64,000 nt of DNA, from assembly GCF_935825525.1 (NCBI RefSeq), contig NZ_CAKXZT010000168.1, forward strand, positions 16,453 through 80,452, written 5' to 3'. The first letter of the stretch is position 1; each line of letters opens with the position of its first letter. Below are positions 44,185-54,410 of this stretch, in pieces. The stretch is from Mesorhizobium escarrei (GTDB taxonomy: Bacteria; Pseudomonadota; Alphaproteobacteria; Rhizobiales; Rhizobiaceae). A model generated the notes under the pieces. The model was not told the DNA's origin, did not search any database, and saw only the letters and a program-made list of their open reading frames with translations. The position numbers were made by a program, and so were the translations under genes.

Positions 44185-47100
44185 TGACAATGTTCAAACG
44201 CGTCCTTCGCATTGTCCTTTACCCGCTGCTCATCCTGGTGGCGGCGGTGGTCGGTGTGCTCGTCGTGCTGACCAAGACCGAGCGCGGCCGCGACAATCTC
44301 GCCGGCATCATCTCGACCGTGGCCTCGACCGATGACCGGAAGGTCACGGTCAGCGGCATCGACGGCATCTGGTCCGGAGCCCTGACCGTCGACCATGTGG
44401 TGCTGGAGGATCGCCAGGGCGCCTGGCTGGTGGCGCGCAAGGTGGCCGTCGACTGGTCGCCCCTGGCGCTTCTGTCGAAGAACTTCAGCGCCGGCCGCGT
44501 CGCCGCCGATCGCATCGAGCTGGCGCGGCTGCCGGTAGCCGGCACGCAGCCGAGCCAAGGTGGCGCCACCACGCTGCCGGTGTCGCTTGACATCAAGCAG
44601 ATCGACCTGCCGGAAATCGCGCTTGGGCAGGCACTGGCCGGCAGCGGTATCGCCGAGCTCGCGGCCAAGGGATCGTTCAAGGCCGATGCGGCGCCATTGG
44701 CGCTCGAAACCAGCCTCAACATCACCCGCCACGACGGCAAGCAAGGCAGGGTCGATGCCAACATCCATTTCGCGCCCGCCGACAACAAGCTGGACCTCGA
44801 TCTGAAGGCATCGGAGCCGGCCGGCGGCATCATCGCCAATCTACTCAAATTGCCCGATGCGCCGCCGGTCAACATCGTCGTCACCGGCACCGGGCCGGTC
44901 GCCAACTGGAGCGGCATCGGTACCTTTGTCGTCGACGGCCAGATCGTCACCCAGCTCACCGGCCGCCACCAGCTCACCGACAAGGGCAACTATGTCGAGG
45001 CCAAGGGCGACGGTGACTTCCAGCGCTTCTTGCCCGAAAATCTGAAATCCTTGTTTGCCGGCAAGACCAGCTTCGACCTCGCCGGAACCGCGATCGTGAC
45101 GGGCGGCGTCGAAGTCGAGCGCGCCAGCATCGACAGCGATGCCGTGCATGGCACCGCTGCGGGCATCATCGACCCCAACGGCGCCAGCGACCTTTCGGTG
45201 GAACTCGCCGCCAAGGGTCCACCAATCGTGCTCAGCCTCGGCGCCGCGGCGCAGCCGGTGACGGTCGCGATTACCGGCGCCACGGCCCGCGCGTTCGGCG
45301 GCGGCAAGGCGCCGATAGTCGACATCGGTGCGTCTCTGGTCTCGGTGGTGGCGGGCGGCACCCGGGTGGACGATCTGGTGGCCGAAATCCATTCCGACGG
45401 CTTCGACATCCAGGACCGCAGCGGACCGGTCACCATCAAGCTTATCGCCGGCGGCCTGAACACCGACGTGGCGACGCTGGCGCCGCTGGTGACCGGCAGG
45501 GTCACCGCTGACCTCGCCGGGTCGGTCAGCAAGGACGAGATCGTCGTCGATCAAGGCACGCTGCGCAGCGATGCCCTCAATGCCTCGGTGACATCCAGGG
45601 TGACGCTGGCCGATCTGGCGATGACGCTCAAGATGAATGCCGATGCCGTCTCGACTGCGCTGCCGCCGCAGATCCGCCCGGTTCTCGGCGAGCGTGTGAC
45701 ATTCTCGGCGACCGCGACCCGCGACCCGCAAGGCTTGTTTGCCGCCAATGCGCTGCAACTCACTTCGGGCTCACTCAGCGCCAGCGGCACCGCCAGCGCG
45801 ACGGGCACCGACATCCAGGCCGACATCAGGGGCACGCTCGGCGACGTTTCGGTGCTGTCGCCGATGGTTGGCGTACCAGTCGGCGGAGCCGTCAATTTCG
45901 CGCTGACGGCGAGCGGCGCGCGCTCGGCGCCGGACTTCTCGGTCTCGGCCGACAGCGACAGTCTGACCGCGTCGGGCCGGACGGTCAAGACGATCAAGCT
46001 GACTGCGACGGGGAAGGCCGACATCGTCAATCCGGCTGCCGATGTCGCACTGACCGGGTCCGTCGACGATCAGCCGCTCGATCTCAGGGCATCCTTGGTG
46101 ACGAGCGACGGAACGCGTTCCATCAACGGGCTTAGCCTGTCGCTGGCCGACAATAAGGTCTCGGGCGATCTCGTGCTCGACGACAGCTTGCTGCCGCTCG
46201 GCACGCTGACACTCGAAGCGCCCGATATCGGCCCGCTGGCTGCGCTTGCCGGGCAGACGGCGGCCGGCGACGTGCGGGGCAGCATCCGCCTCTCGAATGA
46301 TCGTGGCGCGCCGACGGTAGCCATCGATATGACGAGCGGGTCTATTTCGCGCGGCGATCTGGCGGCGAAGACCATCGCCGTCAACGCGCTGGTCGCCAAC
46401 TATCTCAAGTCACCGGCGATCTCCGGCACGATCAGGGCCGATACGGTCACATCGGGAACCACCGTGATCAGCGGTATCGGTGTCGATTTGAAGCGCGACG
46501 GCGACTGGACCGGGTTTTCCGGCGGCGCCACCGTCGCCGGCATTCCGGCCACCGCCGAAGGCAGGGTGAAGATCGCCGACGGCACGACAAACGTCGAGAT
46601 CGCCTCGGGCGACGCGACCATTCGCGGCATCAAAGCGGCGGTCGCGCAGCCGTCGACCCTGAGCATCGCCAATGGCACGGCCAGCATCGAGAAGCTGATG
46701 CTCGATGTCGGCGGCGGATCGGTGACCGTGTCCGGCACCGCCGGCCCGACGCTCGACCTCGCGGCGGAGTTTTCCGCACTGCCGGCCGCCCTGGCCAATG
46801 ATTTTTCACCCGGCCTCGTCGCCGCGGGTACGCTCGGTGGAACGGCGCAAGTGACGGGACCGTCGGCAGCCCCCAACATTCGTTTCAAGGCGCAGCTCAG
46901 CGGCGCCGAGACCAGCCAGACCCGCCAGGCGGGGCTCGGGCCGCTCACCTTCGATGCGGCAGGCAGTTTCTCCTCCGCCGGCGGCATTGCCATCGACCAC
47001 GCGATGCTTGCAGGAGACAAAATTTCCGGCAAGGCCGCCGGCACCATCAATCCGAACGGCGCCAGCGATTTTGCGCTCGACCTAGCTTCGACCGGTCCGA

Positions 47101-50100
47101 GCCTGCCGCTGGCGCTTGGCAGCACCGAGAGCCCGATCAATCTCGAGTTGCAGGCGCTGTCGGTGGAGGTCGCGGGGCAGGGCATGCAATCGACGCTGAA
47201 TATCTCCGCGACACTGCCGTCGGTCGCCACCAACCTCGCCAAGGCCGAAGGGATCGCGCTTGCGCTCCATTCCGACGCCTTCGATCTGAAGGGCCGGACA
47301 GGGCCGATCTCCGGCACGGTGACGGCGGACAAGATCGGCCTGGACAATCCGACCATCGCGCTGCTGCTCGCCGGAAAGATCACTGCCAAGGTCGCCGGCG
47401 ATCTCGCTACCGATACCATCGTCATCGACAGCGGCTCGGTGACGAGCGAGGTACTGGACAGCGGCTTTAATGGAAGGGTCTCGCTGGCCGATGGCGCCAT
47501 CGATCTCAACCTCAGGGCGGTTGCGGCTTCCGCAGCACTGCCGGCGGCAGTGCGCGGCGTGCTCGCCGAGCGGACGCAGCTCAGCGCGGCACTGAAGCGC
47601 GACGCCAACGGCAATGTTATCGCCAACGCCATCAGGCTGGTCTCAGGTGCATTCAGCGCCGACGGTCAGGCCAGGCTCGCCGACAACAAGGTCAGCGCCG
47701 ACGTCAAGGGCGCGCTGGCCGACATCTCGCTTCTGTCAAAGGATGCCAAGGGCGCCATAACGTTCGCGCTGGACGCGCAGGGCGCTGGTACAGCGCCGGA
47801 CCTGTCGCTGACAGTCGACAGCGACCGGCTTTCGGTGGCGGGGCGAGAAATCACCGGGCTAAAGCTCACCGCGACGGGGAAGGGCGACATCGCCAGCCCG
47901 GCGGCCGATATCTCGCTCACCGGATCCGTCAATGACGAGCCACTCGATTTCAAGGCGTCCCTGGTAACGCGCCAGGGAAAGCGGTCCATAAACGGACTAA
48001 GCCTATCACTGGGCGACAACAAAGTTTCGGGCGACCTTGCTCTCGACGATCGATTCCTGCCGCTCGGCACGGTGGCGCTGGATCTACCCGATATCAGTCC
48101 GCTCGCAGCCCTGGCGCTGGAAAAAGCTAACGGCGACGTGCGTGGCACGATCGCGTTCTCGAAGACCGGCAATGCGCCTGATGTCGCCGTCAAGGCGACC
48201 ACAGATTCAATTTCGCGCGGCGACCTTTCGGCAAAGACGGTCACCATCGATGCGCTGATTGCCAACTATCTCGCCGCACCGGTGATCTCCGGCACGATCA
48301 AAGCCGATACGGTCACTTCGGGGGCCACCGTGATCAGCGGCATCGATGTCGATCTCAAGCGTGACGGCGACTGGACAGGCTTTTCCGGCGGCGCCACCGT
48401 CACGGACATTCCGGCCAGGGCCGACGGCAGGGTGAAGATCGCCGACGGCACGACAAGTGTCGAGATCGCTTCCGGCGAAGCGACCATTCGCGGCATCAAC
48501 GCGGCGATCGCGCAGCCGTCGAGCTTAAGCATCGCCAATGGCACCGCCAGCATCGAAAAGCTGATGCTCGATGTCGGCGGCGGATCGGTGACCGTGTCCG
48601 GCACCGCCGGCCAGACGCTCGATCTTGCGGCAGAGTTTTCTGGGTTGCCGGCCGCCCTGGCCAATGATTTTTCACCCAGCCTCGACGCCGCGGGCAGGCT
48701 CGGTGGAACGGCGCAAGTGACGGGAGCGTCGGCAGCCCCTGACATTCGTTTCAATGCGCAGCTCAGCGGCGCCGAGACCAGCCAGACCCGCCAGGCGGGG
48801 CTTGGGCCGCTCAACCTCGACGCGGCAGGCAGCTTCTCCTCCGCTGGCGGCGTCGCCATCGACCGCGCTACGCTTTCAGGAGACAAAATTTCCGGCAAGG
48901 CTGCCGGCACCATCAATCCGAACGGCGCCAGCGATTTTTCGCTCGACCTGGCCTCGACCGGCCCGAGCCTGCCGCTGGCGCTTGGCAGCACCGAGAGCCC
49001 GATCAAGCTCGAGTTGCAGGCGCTATCGGTGAAGGCTGCGGGGCAGGGCACGCAGCCGCAGCTCGACATTTCCGCTGTGCTGCCTTCGGTCGCGACGAAA
49101 TTTAGCGATGTCGAGGGGCTCACCCTGGCATTGCACTCGGACGCTTTCGACGTGAAGAGCCGCACGGGGCCGATCTCCGGCACGGTGACGGCAAACAAGA
49201 TCGGCCTGGACAATCCGACTATAGCGCCGCTGATCGCCGGCAGGATCACGGCACAAGTCGCCGGCAGCCTGGCGACTGACGCCATCGTCATCGACAGCGG
49301 GTCGGTGACGAGCGACGCGCTGAACACCGGCTTCAATGGAAGGATCTCGCTGGCCGACGGCGCCATCGACCTCAACCTCAAGACCGACGCCGTTTCCGCG
49401 GCGCTGCCGGCGGCAGCGCGCGGCGTGCTTGCGGAGCGGACGGAACTCAGTGCCGCGCTGAAGCGCGACGCCAATGGCAATGTCACCGCCAACGCGATCA
49501 GGCTGGTGTCCGGCGCGCTGACCGCCGACGGGCAGGCCAGCCTTGCCGACAACAAGCTCACCGTCGACATCAAAGGCGCGCTGGCCGACATCTCGCTTCT
49601 GTCCGGGGATGCCAACGGCGCCATCGCCTTCGCGCTGAATGCACAAGGCGCCAGCACCTCGCCCGACCTGTCGCTGACGGTCAACAGCGACCGGCTTTCG
49701 GTGGCCGAACGCGAGATCACCGGGCTGAGGCTCACCGCCACCGGCAAGGCCGACGCCGCCAACCCGGCGGCCAATGTCCAATTGACCGGAAATGTCGCCG
49801 GCCAGCCCCTGCAAGGCAGTGCCGTGCTGGCTACATCCGACGGCAAGCGCGCCATCGACGGGCTTCTGCTGTCGCTCGGCAAGAACCGGATATCAGGCGA
49901 CCTGGCGCTTGATGAGGCGTTCGTGCCTGAAGGCACTGTGGCGCTCGACCTGCCCGACATCGGACCGCTCGCAGCCCTTGCGCTGGAAAAGGCGGAAGGC
50001 GACGTGCGCGGCACGATCGTCTTCTCGAAGGCCGGCAATGCGCCTGAGGTCACCATCAAGGCTTCGACGGCTTCGATCTCGCGCGGCGATGTTTCGGCGA

Positions 50101-52100
50101 AGACGGTGACCATCGACGCATCGATCGCCAACTATCTCGCGGCACCGGTGATCTCCGGAAAAATCCGTGCCGATAGCGTCACCTCCGGCGGCACCGTCAT
50201 TCGCGGCATCGATGTCGATCTGACCCGCGACGGCGACTGGACCGGCTTTTCCGGCGGCGCCACCGTCAAGGACATTCCGGCCAGGGCAGCCGGCCGCGTC
50301 AGGGTCGCCAACGGCACGACGACGGTCGAGCTCACCTCCGGCGAGGCGACCATGCGCGGCATCAAGGCGGCGATCGCCCAGGCCTCGACCATCACCATCG
50401 CCAACGGCACCACCAGTCTGGACAGGCTCGCGCTCAACCTCGGCGGCGGCACGGCGACGGTTTCGGGCAAGGTCGGGGAGGCGCTCAATCTCAACGCGAC
50501 GCTGGCGCGGGTGCCGATGTCGCTCGCCAACAGTTTCTCGCCCGGCCTCGATGCCGCCGGCTCGATCTCGGGCACGGTGACGGTGACTGGCGCGCCGGCC
50601 AATCCGGCCCTCGCCTTCAAGGTCGACGCCGCAGGCGTCCAGACGTCGCAGACCCGCGGCGCCGGTTTCGGCGGCATGGGCGTTTCGTCCTCCGGCACGT
50701 TTTCAGGCAACCGACTGAGCTTCGACGCCAACATGAGCGATGCCGCCGGTCTCGGCCTCAAGGGCGGCGGCACGATGACGACGTCGGGCACGCCGACGCT
50801 TGATCTCGACTTTTCCGGCAAGGTGCCGTTCGCCTTCCTGACCCGGACACTGGCCGCGCAAGGCCTGTCGTTGAGCGGCACCGCCGACGTCAATTTGAAG
50901 GTGCGCGGCCCGGCGACGGCGCCGGTGATTACAGGCACGGTCCGCACGTCAGGCGCCCGCCTGATCGATGCACGCTCGGGACTTGCGATCAACGATATCA
51001 CAGCCGATGTGGCGATCGGCGGTGGCGTCGCCAGGATCAACCGCCTGACCGGCAATTTGTCGACGCGCGGCAGCCTGTCGGCCAGCGGCACGGTCGGCAT
51101 CAATCCGGCGCAAGGCTTTCCGGCCGACCTGTCGGTCAAGCTCGTCGACGGCCGCTACACCGACGGCAGGGTGGTCACCGCTAATCTCGGTGGTGACCTG
51201 ACCATCAAGGGGCCACTCGCATCGGCGCCGGTGATCTCGGGCACGATCAACCTGGCCAAGACCGTCATCACCGTTCCCGAAAAGCTGCCGGGCTCGCTTG
51301 AGGCGCTCAACGTCAGGCACAAGAACGCACCGGCCGCCGTGCGCGCGCAAGACAAGGCGTTGCGCCCGGCGACGGCGAGCGGCAGCAGCGCTGGCGGCGG
51401 CCTCAACCTCGATGTCACGGTCAACGCGCCCAGCCAGATCTTCATCCAGGGCAGGGGTGTCGATGCCGAGCTTGGCGGTTCGCTGCGGCTGACCGGCCCG
51501 GCATCGTCGCCGCAAGCGGTCGGCACCTTCACCTTGCAGCGTGGGCGGCTGTCGATCCTGGCCAAGCGGCTGACCTTCACCGAAGGCACGGTCGGCTTTT
51601 CGGGGTCGCTGGTGCCTTATCTCAATCTCACGGCGACATCGACGACGAGCAGCACCACCGTCACCATCGTGGTGTCGGGCGAGGCGACCAATCCGAAATT
51701 CAACTTCTCGTCGGTGCCGGCGCTGCCGGAAGACGAGGTTCTGGCGCAACTGATTTTCGGCCGCTCGATGTCGAACCTGTCGCCGCTGCAGATCGCCCAG
51801 CTTGCCGAAGCCGCCGCGCAACTGGCCGGTATCGGCGGCTCGACTTCGCTGCTCCAGAACCTGCGCAGCGCCATCGGCGTCGACGATCTCGACGTCATCA
51901 CCGACGAGGAGGGCGGCACCGCGGTCTCGGCCGGCAAATATCTCAACGACCGCACCTATGTGACGATCCAGAAGGGCGACAAGCCGGGTTCGGGCAAGGC
52001 GGCGATCGATCTCGATGTCGGCCGCGGCGTCAAATTGCGCGGCGAAGCCACCGACGCCGGCGAAGCCAAGGGCGGCGTTTTCTACGAACGCGAGTATTGA
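44184..52100 (+). CDS. tamB: TamB, very long translocation/assembly module protein with tandem repeats
   Basis: This 2638-residue AsmA-like protein has an N-terminal membrane anchor (LYPLLILVAAVVGVLVVL), a beta-rich repetitive body and the C-terminal DUF490/TamB domain (LTFTEGTVGFSGSLVPYLNL, ALPEDEVLAQLIFGRSMSNLSPLQIAQL). TamB spans the periplasm as a long hydrophobic groove and works with TamA. Between about residues 333 and 2200 a unit of 622-626 residues is repeated three times; copies 2 and 3 are nearly identical in DNA. TamB in E. coli is about 1259 residues, so this protein is roughly twice that length. It overlaps tamA by one base. Confidence 0.93.
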   Translation: MTMFKRVLRIVLYPLLILVAAVVGVLVVLTKTERGRDNLAGIISTVASTDDRKVTVSGIDGIWSGALTVDHVVLEDRQGAWLVARKVAVDWSPLALLSKNFSAGRVAADRIELARLPVAGTQPSQGGATTLPVSLDIKQIDLPEIALGQALAGSGIAELAAKGSFKADAAPLALETSLNITRHDGKQGRVDANIHFAPADNKLDLDLKASEPAGGIIANLLKLPDAPPVNIVVTGTGPVANWSGIGTFVVDGQIVTQLTGRHQLTDKGNYVEAKGDGDFQRFLPENLKSLFAGKTSFDLAGTAIVTGGVEVERASIDSDAVHGTAAGIIDPNGASDLSVELAAKGPPIVLSLGAAAQPVTVAITGATARAFGGGKAPIVDIGASLVSVVAGGTRVDDLVAEIHSDGFDIQDRSGPVTIKLIAGGLNTDVATLAPLVTGRVTADLAGSVSKDEIVVDQGTLRSDALNASVTSRVTLADLAMTLKMNADAVSTALPPQIRPVLGERVTFSATATRDPQGLFAANALQLTSGSLSASGTASATGTDIQADIRGTLGDVSVLSPMVGVPVGGAVNFALTASGARSAPDFSVSADSDSLTASGRTVKTIKLTATGKADIVNPAADVALTGSVDDQPLDLRASLVTSDGTRSINGLSLSLADNKVSGDLVLDDSLLPLGTLTLEAPDIGPLAALAGQTAAGDVRGSIRLSNDRGAPTVAIDMTSGSISRGDLAAKTIAVNALVANYLKSPAISGTIRADTVTSGTTVISGIGVDLKRDGDWTGFSGGATVAGIPATAEGRVKIADGTTNVEIASGDATIRGIKAAVAQPSTLSIANGTASIEKLMLDVGGGSVTVSGTAGPTLDLAAEFSALPAALANDFSPGLVAAGTLGGTAQVTGPSAAPNIRFKAQLSGAETSQTRQAGLGPLTFDAAGSFSSAGGIAIDHAMLAGDKISGKAAGTINPNGASDFALDLASTGPSLPLALGSTESPINLELQALSVEVAGQGMQSTLNISATLPSVATNLAKAEGIALALHSDAFDLKGRTGPISGTVTADKIGLDNPTIALLLAGKITAKVAGDLATDTIVIDSGSVTSEVLDSGFNGRVSLADGAIDLNLRAVAASAALPAAVRGVLAERTQLSAALKRDANGNVIANAIRLVSGAFSADGQARLADNKVSADVKGALADISLLSKDAKGAITFALDAQGAGTAPDLSLTVDSDRLSVAGREITGLKLTATGKGDIASPAADISLTGSVNDEPLDFKASLVTRQGKRSINGLSLSLGDNKVSGDLALDDRFLPLGTVALDLPDISPLAALALEKANGDVRGTIAFSKTGNAPDVAVKATTDSISRGDLSAKTVTIDALIANYLAAPVISGTIKADTVTSGATVISGIDVDLKRDGDWTGFSGGATVTDIPARADGRVKIADGTTSVEIASGEATIRGINAAIAQPSSLSIANGTASIEKLMLDVGGGSVTVSGTAGQTLDLAAEFSGLPAALANDFSPSLDAAGRLGGTAQVTGASAAPDIRFNAQLSGAETSQTRQAGLGPLNLDAAGSFSSAGGVAIDRATLSGDKISGKAAGTINPNGASDFSLDLASTGPSLPLALGSTESPIKLELQALSVKAAGQGTQPQLDISAVLPSVATKFSDVEGLTLALHSDAFDVKSRTGPISGTVTANKIGLDNPTIAPLIAGRITAQVAGSLATDAIVIDSGSVTSDALNTGFNGRISLADGAIDLNLKTDAVSAALPAAARGVLAERTELSAALKRDANGNVTANAIRLVSGALTADGQASLADNKLTVDIKGALADISLLSGDANGAIAFALNAQGASTSPDLSLTVNSDRLSVAEREITGLRLTATGKADAANPAANVQLTGNVAGQPLQGSAVLATSDGKRAIDGLLLSLGKNRISGDLALDEAFVPEGTVALDLPDIGPLAALALEKAEGDVRGTIVFSKAGNAPEVTIKASTASISRGDVSAKTVTIDASIANYLAAPVISGKIRADSVTSGGTVIRGIDVDLTRDGDWTGFSGGATVKDIPARAAGRVRVANGTTTVELTSGEATMRGIKAAIAQASTITIANGTTSLDRLALNLGGGTATVSGKVGEALNLNATLARVPMSLANSFSPGLDAAGSISGTVTVTGAPANPALAFKVDAAGVQTSQTRGAGFGGMGVSSSGTFSGNRLSFDANMSDAAGLGLKGGGTMTTSGTPTLDLDFSGKVPFAFLTRTLAAQGLSLSGTADVNLKVRGPATAPVITGTVRTSGARLIDARSGLAINDITADVAIGGGVARINRLTGNLSTRGSLSASGTVGINPAQGFPADLSVKLVDGRYTDGRVVTANLGGDLTIKGPLASAPVISGTINLAKTVITVPEKLPGSLEALNVRHKNAPAAVRAQDKALRPATASGSSAGGGLNLDVTVNAPSQIFIQGRGVDAELGGSLRLTGPASSPQAVGTFTLQRGRLSILAKRLTFTEGTVGFSGSLVPYLNLTATSTTSSTTVTIVVSGEATNPKFNFSSVPALPEDEVLAQLIFGRSMSNLSPLQIAQLAEAAAQLAGIGGSTSLLQNLRSAIGVDDLDVITDEEGGTAVSAGKYLNDRTYVTIQKGDKPGSGKAAIDLDVGRGVKLRGEATDAGEAKGGVFYEREY
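45180..50790 (+). repeat. 1.87-kb tandem repeats within tamB
   Basis: Landmark codons for NGASD recur at 45180, 47058 and 48924, giving periods of 1878 and 1866 bases. A GDWTGFSGGAT landmark recurs at 46500, 48366 and 50232, exactly 1866 bases apart. All periods are multiples of three. The first half of copy 1 and the end of copy 3 are more diverged, while the middle parts are almost identical. Confidence 0.9.
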
Positions 52101-52528
52101 AGCCGGCCGTTGCGAAAGGCTCCGGCAGTCCGACAGTCGTCGCCGGTCTGGCACGCTGTCCGGGATCGGCTGGCACTGTGCAAAGTTTCGCCAGATGCGA
52201 AATTATGCATGTCGTTATCGCAAAACCGCTGCGCACTTTTGCGCGACATGCATTAGGGATTATGCGCGAATCAAGGTGCTACGGCGTCTGTTGCGCAGCC
52301 AACCGGACGCGCGGCGCTGTGGTGAATGTCTCAGTTTGATCGATGTCGGAGATTCGAGCGAAATCTGCCGGGCAATAGCAATTTTGCGCCAAGACTGTCG
52401 TTATCACGCGAACTGCTTCCCTTCCAAAGTTGCACATTCCTTGGCATGTTCCCAACCCGTGCCGTTTTTGACATCAGGGCCCGGATGCGGAATGGTAAAA
52501 GGCAGAAAGCCAACAATGGGAGTTCTCG
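52101..52528. other. Intergenic region with no supported gene
   Basis: The 428-base gap between tamB and the peptide-type binding protein gene holds the palindromic element at 52206-52252 and a GGGAG ribosome-binding site before 52529. I see no other gene or clear promoter. Confidence 0.5.
52206..52252. repeat. 47-bp palindromic element (copy 2)
   Basis: It matches the element at 30936-30982 at 44 of 47 positions, with outer TGCATG/CATGCA arms. The inner stem here is CGCAAAA/TTTTGCG instead of CCCAAAA/TTTTGGG, a compensating change. Confidence 0.85.
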
Positions 52529-54184
52529 ATGACAATCTACAAGAGTAATGGCGATCGCGTTCCGGATCACATCCACGCAATGGCCGAAGAAGCCAGGGCC
52601 GGACGTGTCGATCGCCGCGAGTTTCTGGCTTTGGCCAGCGTCTTCGGCGCGTCCACGGCAATGGCCTATGGAATGCTCGGCCTCGCCGACCCGACGCCGG
52701 CGAGAGCGCAGGACGCGCAGGGCAAGAAGGGCGGCATATTGAAGGTCGCTATGTGGATCAAGGATCCGAAGGATCCGCGCAAGGCAGACTGGTCGGAAAT
52801 CGCCAATGCCGAGCGCCAGGCGCTCGAGCCGCTGGTCAAGTACACAAACGAATACACGTTCCGCCCCTACCTGCTCGAGAGTTGGGACGTCAATGACGAC
52901 GCCACCGAATACACCCTGCATGTGCGCAAGGGCGTCACCTGGAACAACGGCGATCCGTTCACCGCGGACGACGTCATCTTCAACTTCAAGCGTTGGGCCG
53001 ACAAGAAGGCCGAAGGCAATTCCATGCCCGGTCGTCTCGGCTCGCTGGTCAAGGACGACAAGCTGGATGAGAGCGCCGTCACCAAGGTCGATGAACACAC
53101 GGTCAAGCTGACGCTCAGCTCGCCGGATATCGCGCTCATCCCCAACGTGTGCGACTATCCCGGCCTCGTCGTCCACAAGACCTTCGACGAAAAGGGCGGC
53201 GATTTCAAAGCCTGCCCGATCGGCACCGGCCCATTTGAACTGGTCTCCTACGATGTCGGCCAGAAGGTCGTCTACAAACGCCGCGAAGACAACAAGTGGT
53301 GGGACGGCGAGGTCTTTCTCGACGGCGTTGAGTTCATCGACTATGGCACCGATCCGGCGGCGATGGTCAGCGCTTTCGAAGCCGGCGAAGTCCATACCAA
53401 TTTCGAGACGTCGGCCGACTATGTGTCGATCCTCGACGGTGTCGACCTGGTCAAGTCCGAGGTGGTCACCGCTTCGACGATCGTCTGCCGCACCAATGTG
53501 ACCAACAAGCCTTATGACGATCAGAAGGTTCGCAACGCGCTGCAGCTTGCGGTCGACAACGCTGTCGTTCTGCAGCTCGGCTACGGCAATGCCGGCACTG
53601 TCGCCGAAAACCACCATGTCTCGCCGATCCATCCGGAGTATTACGAATTGGCGAAGGTTGCCCGCGACCCGGCCAAGGCAACGGCGCTGATGGCGGAAGC
53701 CGGCCAGGCCGATTTCGAGCACGAGCTGATCACGGTCGACGAAGACTGGCACAAGAACACCGGCGATGCGATCGCCGCGCAGATGCGCGACGCCGGCATC
53801 AAGGTCAAGCGCACGGTGCTGCCGGGGTCGACCTTCTGGAACGACTGGACCAAATATCCCCTGTCGATGACCAACTGGAACATGCGGCCGCTCGGCGTCC
53901 AGGTTCTGGCGATCGGCTATCGCACCGGCGAAGCCTGGAACGAGACGGGCTGGGCGAATTCCGAGTGGGATGCCAAGCTCAACGCTGCTCTCGCCGTTGC
54001 CGACCCCGCCAAGCGCAAGGAGATGATGAAGGACATCGAGCAGATCCTGCAGGATTCCGGCATCATCATCCAGCCCTACTGGCGCAAGCTCTACAGTCAC
54101 TCGGTGGCTGCCGTTAAGAACTACGCCATGCACCCGACCTTCGAGCGCGACTACGGCAAGGTCTGGCTCGACGAGGTGGCCTGA
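52529..54184 (+). CDS. ABC transporter binding protein, peptide/opine family 5
   Basis: This 551-residue exported protein carries a Tat-like signal (DRREFLALASVFGAS, residues about 28-42) and the family 5 fold: YLLESWDVNDDATEYTLHVRKGV, PFTADDVIFNFKRW, IGTGPFELVSYD. Family 5 proteins bind peptides, opines, nickel or sugars. It is the first gene of an operon with two permeases and a fused ATPase. The nearby methylamine-type genes raise the idea of a quaternary-amine cargo, but nothing in the sequence proves it. Confidence 0.92.
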   Translation: MTIYKSNGDRVPDHIHAMAEEARAGRVDRREFLALASVFGASTAMAYGMLGLADPTPARAQDAQGKKGGILKVAMWIKDPKDPRKADWSEIANAERQALEPLVKYTNEYTFRPYLLESWDVNDDATEYTLHVRKGVTWNNGDPFTADDVIFNFKRWADKKAEGNSMPGRLGSLVKDDKLDESAVTKVDEHTVKLTLSSPDIALIPNVCDYPGLVVHKTFDEKGGDFKACPIGTGPFELVSYDVGQKVVYKRREDNKWWDGEVFLDGVEFIDYGTDPAAMVSAFEAGEVHTNFETSADYVSILDGVDLVKSEVVTASTIVCRTNVTNKPYDDQKVRNALQLAVDNAVVLQLGYGNAGTVAENHHVSPIHPEYYELAKVARDPAKATALMAEAGQADFEHELITVDEDWHKNTGDAIAAQMRDAGIKVKRTVLPGSTFWNDWTKYPLSMTNWNMRPLGVQVLAIGYRTGEAWNETGWANSEWDAKLNAALAVADPAKRKEMMKDIEQILQDSGIIIQPYWRKLYSHSVAAVKNYAMHPTFERDYGKVWLDEVA

Positions 54185-54195
54185 TCGGATCGATC

Positions 54196-54222
54196 GTGGA
54201 AGGGGCGGTTCGCCCCTTCCAC
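54196..54222. terminator. Stem-loop directly after the binding protein gene
   Basis: GTGGAAGGGGCG and CGCCCCTTCCAC form a perfect 12-bp stem with a GTT loop, 11 bases after the stop. No T run follows. It probably sets the ratio of binding protein to permease mRNA. Confidence 0.7.
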
Positions 54223-54336
54223 CCAAGCCATGCATGATTCCCGAAACCGAAACAGGCGCAGCAAGAAAAGCGCGGACTCTTCGGGCAGGGGCGTGCAATA
54301 AGACAGGGTTGATCGCATTCTGAGGGTCCGTTTGAC

Positions 54337-54368
54337 AGCCAGCTCTGCCGATAGCGGCTGAGCTGGCT
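54337..54368. other. Second strong stem-loop in the leader of the permease gene
   Basis: AGCCAGCTC pairs with GAGCTGGCT, then after a T-T mismatch GCCG pairs with CGGC around an ATAG tetraloop. It lies 42 bases before the dppB-like start. It could be a processing site or a translation control element. Confidence 0.6.
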
Positions 54369-54410
54369 CCGAGCCGGCCTCAACCCCAACCAGACCGGCA
54401 GGGGACCGCC

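Noticed and set aside
48266..50131. 621-residue open frame on the minus strand inside tamB, with another of 410 residues at 46400-47632
   Set aside because: They are antisense to a clear TamB frame in high-GC DNA, are rich in Ser/Ala/Pro from mirrored codons, and repeat with the same 1866-base period; no domain is recognisable.
52436..52470. Sigma-54 promoter (TGGCATG...) before the binding protein gene
   Set aside because: The GC element is not at the required spacing from the GG element.
52331..54298. 655-residue minus-strand frame across the family 5 binding protein gene
   Set aside because: It is a His/Asp/Arg-rich shadow of a well-matched binding protein on the other strand.
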